From positions 1-6,110 of the forward strand of contig JAAYLO010000267.1 in NCBI GenBank assembly GCA_012521855.1: 6,110 nt of DNA. Direction: 5' to 3'. The notes below the pieces were generated by a model, which was not told the DNA's origin, did not search any database, and saw only the letters and a list, made by a program, of their open reading frames with translations. This DNA is from Halanaerobiaceae bacterium (lineage in GTDB: Bacteria > Bacillota > Halanaerobiia > Halanaerobiales > DTU029). Position 1 is the stretch's first letter, and every line of letters begins with the position of its first letter. Shown here in pieces: positions 1-4,661 of the stretch. Made by a program: the position numbers and the translations under genes.

Positions 1-46
1 CGATTACTATTCCCTGTTTTAGTGTTTTTTCGTCTTTATCACTCAT
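1..46 (-). CDS. Start of an unidentified gene, cut by the window edge
   Basis: Only the first 15 codons are present, reading MSDKDEKTLKQGIVI before the window ends. The ATG at 46-44 is preceded by AAAAAGGAG (GGAG at 60-57) with a 10-base spacer, which supports a genuine start. The gene lies 72 bases downstream of the 126-residue protein gene on the same strand, with a long hairpin between them. It is probably the third gene of the transcription unit that starts near 1691. The visible residues are hydrophilic and charged at first and turn apolar (GIVI) at the cut, which might lead into a membrane segment or a first beta strand; that is a guess. The product is not recognised. Confidence 0.6.
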   Translation of the reverse strand, partial: MSDKDEKTLKQGIVI

Positions 47-74
47 TATCTTACAGCTCCTTTTTCTTTTGTTT

Positions 75-120
75 AAAGCCTTAATATATTTACAGGGATT
101 TATAAATATATTAGGACTTT
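75..120 (-). repeat. Long AT-rich intercistronic hairpin
   Basis: Two 18-base arms (75-92 and 103-120) are inverted copies separated by a 10-base loop. In minus-strand RNA they pair with one mismatch and one G-U wobble. The stem starts inside the TAA stop of the 126-residue protein gene, so it caps that reading frame. No T run follows on either strand, so it is not a standard intrinsic terminator. It may set relative expression or stability of the segments upstream and downstream, or bind a protein as DNA. Confidence 0.65.
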
Positions 121-499
121 AAACTGTTAACTTATAATTATCCCCGCCATAGATGACTTCCCAGTCCTTTAAGAATTCCCCTTCCTTATTCCCTGCACCC
201 ATTTTCTCCAGGTATTCCATGGCTATCCCGGCATATCTCCGCATCTCTTGCAGGCCTTCTTCGCCTTCATCATATACATTTTCCCGAATTTCATTACCAT
301 TCTTATCTTTTCTTACTCTTACAAACATTTCTGTGGCTAATAGGTCTTTGAGTTGGGTTGAATTAGTTTGTCCACCTTCTTCTCCAACCCTTCTCCCCTC
401 CTTAATTCCTTCTAAATCAACAAATTCCCATTTTAAATTAGTCAAATTACTAAATGTTAAAAACTCTTTATGTGTTATTTTTTCTACACTTTTGCTCAT
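119..499 (-). CDS. Hypothetical small acidic protein, 126 residues
   Basis: The product is not recognised. It is a soluble, strongly charged protein rich in Glu, Lys and Gly, with no signal peptide or membrane segment. The N-terminal third contains a short aromatic stretch (LKWEFVDLEG, residues 22-31). A Gly/Gln-rich linker (about 40-48) leads to a strand-like segment (TEMFVRVRKDKNG, 56-68) and then a likely helix (about 79-102, with LQEMRRYAGIAMEYLEKM). The C-terminus is WEVIYGGDNYKLTV-like, from residue 113. The ATG at 499 has GGGAG at 514-510 with a 10-base spacer; an out-of-frame ATG at 503-501 is ignored. It starts 29 bases after the stop of the membrane-anchored 356-residue protein, so the two are almost surely co-transcribed and may be partners. 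Its stop lies at the foot of a long hairpin. A role as cytoplasmic partner or immunity-type protein is conceivable but nothing in the sequence proves it. Confidence 0.75.
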   Translation of the reverse strand: MSKSVEKITHKEFLTFSNLTNLKWEFVDLEGIKEGRRVGEEGGQTNSTQLKDLLATEMFVRVRKDKNGNEIRENVYDEGEEGLQEMRRYAGIAMEYLEKMGAGNKEGEFLKDWEVIYGGDNYKLTV

Positions 500-528
500 A
501 CATATTCTTCTCCCTTCTTTCCAGATCT

Positions 529-1599
529 TTATTTGATATATGCATATTCTAAGTTCCTTCCTATTTTTACATTTGAAATATCATTATAATAATAATTGTC
601 TATCTGATTATTTTCTATATATCTTTCATATGCTGTCTTATATTTTTCTTGCAGAATTCCTACTGAATAAATAAGACCATAATGTGTTGCATTATATTTA
701 TCTAATACGTCATAACTCAAATCACTCTTCCTTATCTGCCCCATGCTCTCCAGCAATTCCTCTTCACTCATCTTGTCTATCTCTGCCTGCAAAACCCTGG
801 ACATCCTCTTCCTTAATTCCATGGGTGGCATATATACTATCTCTCCATCTACTTCTTCCCTTACCTTATCTGATACATATATATCATAACTGAAATCATC
901 ATAGCCAGGAGCAAGTACCCTTTCATCTATGAAGATTACTCCCATCTCAAGGTATTCAAATAACCCTTCTTCTTTCAAATATTGTATGAATTCAAAGATC
1001 TGCTTTCTTCTCTTCTCTTTTTCTGTCTCATTGTCTATTCGGTCAAAGATATATACATCAAGGTCTAAAAGAATCCTGTGATCTCCAGGCTCTTCTATCA
1101 TTTTCTTTTTTATCTCTTCATAAGAAGGGTTCAAATAACAGATAAAATTACCTCGCTCATTCCTCTTTTCATATCTTTGGTCTACTTTTAGTAATACTCT
1201 TTCTCCAAATATCTCTTTTGCTTCCGGTAATAGTATGTTTTCTATTTCCAGGCTCCGCTTTATTTCTCCATAGCTATCAGCTACTCCACCCAGACCAAGT
1301 ACCCTTTTATCTATAGTTGCTTTCCCATAATAATAACTATCCCACTCTTTATTCGTACCTATTATTGATACTGGATATATCCTGGCCTGATAAAATTGTC
1401 CGCCCCCGCTACCCCTTAATCCTATCTGATCTACTACAAATTCTTCTCCATATTTCTCATAGAGATATTTTTCTATCTTTGCTCTTACCCTCCCTATTTC
1501 TCCACCGGTGAATAAACCGGTTATTGTCCGGAATATGAAGGGGGCAAGTATCAGAAATATGATGACCGGCCAGGTAAGTATCTTCTTTTCCCGTTCCAC
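529..1599 (-). CDS. Hypothetical membrane-anchored protein, 356 residues
   Basis: The family is not recognised. The N-terminus is basic and charged (MEREKK), followed by a single hydrophobic helix at about residues 8-25 and then a soluble region of about 325 residues. By the positive-inside rule, this predicts a bitopic protein with its C-terminal domain outside the membrane. The segment just after the anchor (about 36-58, with YLYEKYGEEFVVDQ) looks like the short helix plus strand seen in many exported Firmicute proteins. It is followed by a Gly-rich turn (GSGGGQ, 63-68). The rest alternates charged helices with strands; notable stretches are LLDLDVYIFDRID (177-189) and a Tyr/Asn-rich tail (from about 328). 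There is no obvious catalytic motif or Cys pair. The GTG at 1599 is chosen because GGGAGGA at 1611-1605 sits 5 bases upstream. It is the first gene after the extended -10 promoter at 1706-1698 and lies 29 bases before the 126-residue protein gene. It could be a sensor, a lipid- or wall-interacting protein, or an anchor for its partner; function is unknown. Confidence 0.8.
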   Translation of the reverse strand: MEREKKILTWPVIIFLILAPFIFRTITGLFTGGEIGRVRAKIEKYLYEKYGEEFVVDQIGLRGSGGGQFYQARIYPVSIIGTNKEWDSYYYGKATIDKRVLGLGGVADSYGEIKRSLEIENILLPEAKEIFGERVLLKVDQRYEKRNERGNFICYLNPSYEEIKKKMIEEPGDHRILLDLDVYIFDRIDNETEKEKRRKQIFEFIQYLKEEGLFEYLEMGVIFIDERVLAPGYDDFSYDIYVSDKVREEVDGEIVYMPPMELRKRMSRVLQAEIDKMSEEELLESMGQIRKSDLSYDVLDKYNATHYGLIYSVGILQEKYKTAYERYIENNQIDNYYYNDISNVKIGRNLEYAYIK

Positions 1600-1604
1600 T
1601 TTTA

Positions 1605-1611
1605 TCCTCCC
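1605..1611 (-). promoter_or_regulatory. Ribosome binding site fixing a GTG start
   Basis: GGGAGGA lies 5 bases before the GTG at 1599. It is a near-perfect match to the anti-Shine-Dalgarno complement, which supports the GTG start, and the resulting N-terminus places a basic segment directly before the membrane anchor, as expected. Confidence 0.75.
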
Positions 1612-1620
1612 GTTATTTAT

Positions 1621-1639
1621 TTAGATAAAGATTAGATAA
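1621..1639. repeat. Tandem direct repeat TTAGATAA, 11-base period
   Basis: TTAGATAA occurs at 1621-1628 and again at 1632-1639, one DNA helical turn apart. A related TTGATAA lies 21 bases further on at 1653. The copies sit in the transcribed leader between the predicted start site and the GTG of the 356-residue protein gene. The spacing is what would be expected of binding sites on one face of the helix, but an AT-rich chance repeat cannot be excluded. Confidence 0.4.
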
Positions 1640-1652
1640 GACTCCTTATTAA

Positions 1653-1672
1653 TTGATAAGCAGTTTTATCAA
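1653..1672 (-). promoter_or_regulatory. Perfect 7-base inverted repeat in the leader
   Basis: TTGATAA (1653-1659) and TTATCAA (1666-1672) form a perfect dyad around a 6-base centre. It begins about 20 bases downstream of the predicted transcription start of the 356-residue protein gene. It can act as a DNA operator or as a weak RNA hairpin. With the TTAGATAA copies next to it, it gives four GATAA/TTATC cores in about 50 bases, which favours a DNA-binding regulator; this is inference. Confidence 0.4.
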
Positions 1673-1697
1673 ATCCTGAAATTGGCAGTACAATATC

Positions 1698-1706
1698 ATT
1701 ATAGCA
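1698..1706 (-). promoter_or_regulatory. Extended -10 promoter for the left transcription unit
   Basis: Minus-strand TGCTATAAT combines a consensus -10 (TATAAT, 1703-1698) with the TG of an extended -10 element. The hexamer 17 bases upstream (TAAACT, about 1726-1721) is a poor -35, which fits an extended -10 promoter that does not need one. Predicted transcription would start near 1691, giving a leader of about 90 bases before the GTG at 1599. It lies downstream of the terminator at 1864-1897, so the left genes form their own unit. Confidence 0.6.
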
Positions 1707-1748
1707 TGCCTTTTATGCAAAGTTTAGTATTTTTTGTTATTGATTTTT

Positions 1749-1794
1749 GGCTTTTCCCTGGACACTTCCTGTTACCAGGCAAATACAAGAAGCC
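1749..1794. repeat. Nested palindrome in a gene-free stretch
   Basis: GGCTT (1749-1753) pairs with AAGCC (1790-1794). Inside that, CCTGG (1757-1761) pairs with CCAGG (1775-1779), leaving a 13-base loop and an asymmetric interior bulge. A shorter CCTG-TTAC-CAGG dyad (1768-1779) overlaps the inner stem, so two alternative folds are possible. It lies between the terminator of the DUF4282 gene and the promoter at 1706, a stretch (1707-1863) with no credible reading frame. It may be a relic of a dispersed intergenic repeat or a regulatory or RNA element; no known family is recognised. Confidence 0.35.
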
Positions 1795-1863
1795 TCTCCT
1801 ATAATTCAAAATCCCTGCTTCAAATTAAAAGCGAAAAAAACTAAAGTCTATATCTGCTCAAAT

Positions 1864-1897
1864 AAAAAAAGCCCTCTTTAATATCCGTAAAGAGGAC
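1864..1897 (-). terminator. Rho-independent terminator after the DUF4282 gene
   Basis: On the minus strand a 10-base stem (1897-1888 with 1880-1871, one G-U pair) closes a 7-base loop and is followed directly by seven T residues (1870-1864). The stem starts 16 bases after the stop codon of the DUF4282 gene. It is the first intrinsic terminator visible downstream of the glycosyltransferase genes, so it probably ends that operon as well. Confidence 0.85.
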
Positions 1898-1912
1898 TCA
1901 TACACTGCAAAA

Positions 1913-2176
1913 TTATTCTTTATCTTTATCACACAATTTTTCTTTAATCTCACCCAGATTATCATTAATCTTGAAAAATAAAATTAATATTTCACAATAT
2001 ACCCTGGTCGATAAGGTACCAAAAACGATGATTATAAGGCCTGCAAAAACCATTGGCCCTCCGGAAAACATAACAACAAGACCTCCAAGAACTGAAGCAG
2101 CTACACCTATCCAGAAGATTATCTTAATTATGGAAGGTGTAATCATTTTCTCAAAATTGATAAGCTTTTCAAACAT
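1913..2176 (-). CDS. DUF4282 family small membrane protein, 87 residues
   Basis: The N-terminus (FEKLINFEKMITPSIIKI), two hydrophobic helices (about residues 15-36 and 42-67) joined by a Gly/Pro turn (SGGPM), the RVYCEILIL block (58-66) and the closing KINDNLGEI match the DUF4282 pattern known to me in bacterial two-helix membrane proteins. The family has no established biochemical function. Its length is normal for the family, and the charged tail (from about 70) is probably cytoplasmic, as is the N-terminus. The ATG at 2176 has AAGGAGGG at 2190-2183 with a 6-base spacer, a very strong site. It starts 87 bases after the third glycosyltransferase gene with no terminator between them, and a strong terminator follows its stop. 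It may therefore be the last gene of the glycan operon or have its own weak promoter in the gap. The family assignment is from memory of motif patterns, not a search. Confidence 0.85.
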   Translation of the reverse strand: MFEKLINFEKMITPSIIKIIFWIGVAASVLGGLVVMFSGGPMVFAGLIIIVFGTLSTRVYCEILILFFKINDNLGEIKEKLCDKDKE

Positions 2177-2263
2177 ATGCTTCCCTCCTTTTGTTCTTTA
2201 TAATAATAATTCACTCTTTTCCGATAAATCCCTTCTTTTTTTAGTATTTTCCTCATTAAAATG

Positions 2264-3526
2264 CTAAATAATCTGGAGAGAAAAATCTGCTGCCAGTCCT
2301 GCTGTCCTGTCGACTATATCATGTTTTATCATCATGGAACTATATATTTCTTTACTTACATCAGCCATTATCCCTGGAGGATTATTTACAAAATCATTAT
2401 TCCAGTTAATTGTTGTGATTTCCCCATTCTTATCAATCCCTATACCGCTGTAAGGCCAGTTATTGAACAGGAGGGTATAACAGTTCCTGATCTCTTCTTT
2501 ATTGAGCAGGCTGTTATTTCCAGCTAAGAGTACAGCTTTACCCTTGGCCAGATATAAACCGATATTATACAACCAGGGGTTGCCTACCTCTACAGGAAGA
2601 TGCAAGTATACCATATCTTTTATAATCCCCTGAGGATTCAACTCTTTATATAGATTAAACCATTCTCTGATAATAATTTCCGTTTTTGATTCCTTCTGGT
2701 CATTTACCACTATTACTTCCAGATCATGATAAGTTTGAGTTGCTACCCGGTAAAGCATTTCATAAATATATTTTATAAATCTTACGGGGATAATTATAGA
2801 TACCCTTTCCTCAAAAATATTAAAACTCTCTTTTTGAAAATCCTTTGGCCCTGCTTTCTGTTTCTGATGCAAGCGGACCGTATAAAGAATGAGATTAATA
2901 TTATCAACAATATATCCATTATTGATAATTTCACCGATAAATATGGCGTCATTGCGTATTTCCGGAATCCTTTTCACACCTGCTACCCTTTTCAGTATTT
3001 CTTTCCTGAACATAAGGGTACCAAAACATACACAATGTTTTCCTTTTTTATAATTTGCTTCAATCTCTTTCCGGTCAAAACTTAACCAGCCAGGCAGGAA
3101 CAAAAAATGCTTGAAAATATTGACAACATCATAACAGGTACCTACTACATGAGTTTCAGGGTGCATTTGAAGCCAGTCTACCTGTATCTTCAATTTGTTC
3201 TCATAACTGAAATCGTCGGCATCATGAATTATGACAAATTCCCCCTGTGAAAGATAAAAGCCTATATTCAGTGCCCATGAAGACGAACAATTCCTTGGCA
3301 GGGGAAAATAGAGAAAATTCCTGAAGATATATGGATTACTGGCCCTCCACATCTGAACAATACTGGGGGTATTATCAAAGGAACCATCATCTATAATGAT
3401 GACCTCTATCTCTGGATAAGTCTGCTTTTTTAAACCCTCAAGGGCATCAAGAATATATTCCCCGTAATTATATGTTGGGATTACCACACTCACCAGACCG
3501 GTCTTTTTAATGCTCTCATCAGCCAT
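2264..3526 (-). CDS. Family 2 glycosyltransferase with degenerate second GT-A module (GT-A3)
   Basis: Predicted to transfer a sugar from a nucleotide donor to a growing glycan in the cytoplasm. The N-terminal module (about residues 10-220) is a complete GT-A fold. It has VSVVIPTYNYGEYI (12-25), the nucleotide-binding IIIDDGS (43-49), the metal-binding HDADD (101-105), HCVCFGTLMFR (164-174) and a candidate catalytic Asp in RNDAIF (D193). A second module (about 240-420) repeats the fold (RVSIIIPV, ATQTYHDLEVIVV, YNIGLYLAKGK), but the DxD position reads AGNNS (335-339), so it cannot bind metal in the usual way. The repeat stops just after a TAG block (408-410), about 25 residues short of the copy in GT-A1. 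There is no membrane segment, unlike processive synthases. The ATG at 3526 has AGGAGA at 3540-3535, and the N-terminal MAD agrees with GT-A1. It lies 37 bases after GT-A2 in the same operon. Donor and acceptor cannot be told from sequence. Confidence 0.9.
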   Translation of the reverse strand: MADESIKKTGLVSVVIPTYNYGEYILDALEGLKKQTYPEIEVIIIDDGSFDNTPSIVQMWRASNPYIFRNFLYFPLPRNCSSSWALNIGFYLSQGEFVIIHDADDFSYENKLKIQVDWLQMHPETHVVGTCYDVVNIFKHFLFLPGWLSFDRKEIEANYKKGKHCVCFGTLMFRKEILKRVAGVKRIPEIRNDAIFIGEIINNGYIVDNINLILYTVRLHQKQKAGPKDFQKESFNIFEERVSIIIPVRFIKYIYEMLYRVATQTYHDLEVIVVNDQKESKTEIIIREWFNLYKELNPQGIIKDMVYLHLPVEVGNPWLYNIGLYLAKGKAVLLAGNNSLLNKEEIRNCYTLLFNNWPYSGIGIDKNGEITTINWNNDFVNNPPGIMADVSKEIYSSMMIKHDIVDRTAGLAADFSLQII

Positions 3527-3563
3527 AACCCTTCTCTCCTATCATACTGATTATATGAATTGC

Positions 3564-4661
3564 TCAGCCACCCCTGTATATGCTGATAAGTCTATCTAAA
3601 CCAGCATTTTCTGTAAATTTCCGGCTCATCTCTATTAGTTTATCATCCCCGCTGTCATTGCTATAGAAAAAAACTCTTTTATTTTTTGTAAAATGAAGAG
3701 CAATCAAGTATAATCCAGGATAATCTATTTTCACTGGAATCTTCAGTGAAACTGAATTACAGTTCATCTCTTTATTATTCATATATTGGAGAAAAGCCGG
3801 GTAATAATCTGCATTTTTCATGCTTTCATCAGCTATAATGATCACTTCATCGATAGAATCATCTTGCAAAATCAGACTGAATAAATCTTCCTGAGTTTCT
3901 ATAACTTCCATGACAGGTACAATGAGGGATGCCTTTTTACCCGTTTCATTCTTATACAGAAAAATGTCTTTATTCCTGGTAGACTGTCCGGAATGATTTC
4001 TGACATAAAAAAGATACTCATCAATATTATCAATAATATAGTTACTCAGTATAATCCTCTTGATGAACTCATAATCTCCAAAACCGCCGATCAGTCTTTT
4101 ACAGGCCAGTATAGTATTAAGAATCTCTTTTCTGAACATGATCGTACCGAAACACACACAGTGATAGGGTGTTTCCAGATACCTTCTGATTATCTCCTGT
4201 CTATCAGTTAAAACCCAGAGGGAATAACCCACTGCCCCCTCCTTTGTTCCCACAAAATCCTGATATTTTGTCCCCACCACTGCTGTTTCAGGATGGGCTT
4301 CCAGCCATTTCAGCTGTTTCTCTATTTTATCTTCCCTGCTGATATCATCTGCATCATGGATTACTATATATTCACCAGCTGCAATCAAAAACCCGATATT
4401 TATAACCCACGGTGTAGGAATCCTTTCCGGTAAAAGCAGATATACAAAATCCTCAAAAATATCCCCATACTTTTCCTGCCACTTCTCTACAATCTCCCTG
4501 GTATTATCTGTAGAGCAGTCATCCAGAACTATTATTTCCATCTTCCTGTAACTCTGTTTTCGTAACCCGTCCAGGGCATCAGTTATAAAACAGCCGTAAT
4601 TGTAACCAGGTATAATAATACTGACAAGATCTTTTTTTTGAGTCCTGTATATCTTTTCCAT
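3564..4661 (-). CDS. Family 2 glycosyltransferase with truncated degenerate second module (GT-A2)
   Basis: A paralogue of its two neighbours. The N-terminal GT-A module holds LVSIIIPGYNYGCFI (12-26), IIVLDDCSTDNT (43-54), HDADD (102-106), AHPETAVVGT (122-131), HCVCFGTIMFR (167-177) and GDYEF (195-199), whose Asp is the likely catalytic base. The region between VGT and HCV, and the LPERIPTPW stretch (77-85), differ from GT-A1 and GT-A3, which suggests another acceptor or donor. The C-terminal half (about 243-365) is the most decayed of the three. KASLIVPV and the spacing up to YSNDSGDD (333-340) can still be aligned to a GT-A fold, but the first DxD Asp is Ser, the YNIG motif is lost, and the protein stops about 60 residues before the end of the GT-A1 copy. 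The ATG shares its A with the TAA of GT-A1 (TAATG), and GGGAG at 4673-4669 lies 7 bases upstream inside GT-A1, so translation is probably coupled. Confidence 0.9.
   Translation of the reverse strand: MEKIYRTQKKDLVSIIIPGYNYGCFITDALDGLRKQSYRKMEIIVLDDCSTDNTREIVEKWQEKYGDIFEDFVYLLLPERIPTPWVINIGFLIAAGEYIVIHDADDISREDKIEKQLKWLEAHPETAVVGTKYQDFVGTKEGAVGYSLWVLTDRQEIIRRYLETPYHCVCFGTIMFRKEILNTILACKRLIGGFGDYEFIKRIILSNYIIDNIDEYLFYVRNHSGQSTRNKDIFLYKNETGKKASLIVPVMEVIETQEDLFSLILQDDSIDEVIIIADESMKNADYYPAFLQYMNNKEMNCNSVSLKIPVKIDYPGLYLIALHFTKNKRVFFYSNDSGDDKLIEMSRKFTENAGLDRLISIYRGG

Noticed and set aside
75..120. The long hairpin as a Rho-independent terminator
   Set aside because: The stem is AT-rich and neither side is followed by a T tract in the direction of transcription.
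153..536. Plus-strand open frame of 127 codons opposite the 126-residue protein gene
   Set aside because: It is Ser/Pro/Leu-rich as expected of antisense frames and lacks a ribosome binding site. The minus-strand frame has one and sits in a tight gene pair.
1740..1835. Small open frame on the minus strand (reading AGILNYRRGFLYLPGNRK)
   Set aside because: It has no ATG, GTG or TTG start with a fitting ribosome binding site, and it overlaps the palindromic element.
2177..2263. Possible promoter (TTATCG, 16 bases, TATTAT) before the DUF4282 gene
   Set aside because: The -35 is poor, the region is simply AT-rich, and the predicted start would fall almost on the ribosome binding site. It is too weak to list.
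1971..2267. Plus-strand frame opposite the DUF4282 gene
   Set aside because: The minus-strand product matches a known family with a strong start site and terminator, so the plus-strand frame is a shadow.
2726..3085. Plus-strand frame of 119 codons inside GT-A3
   Set aside because: It lies within a clear glycosyltransferase frame and shows no ribosome binding site or recognisable motif.
3527..3563. Frameshift joining GT-A2 to a lost C-terminal tail
   Set aside because: The gap is only 37 bases and encodes nothing like the tail of GT-A1 in any frame, so a deletion is more likely than a frameshift.
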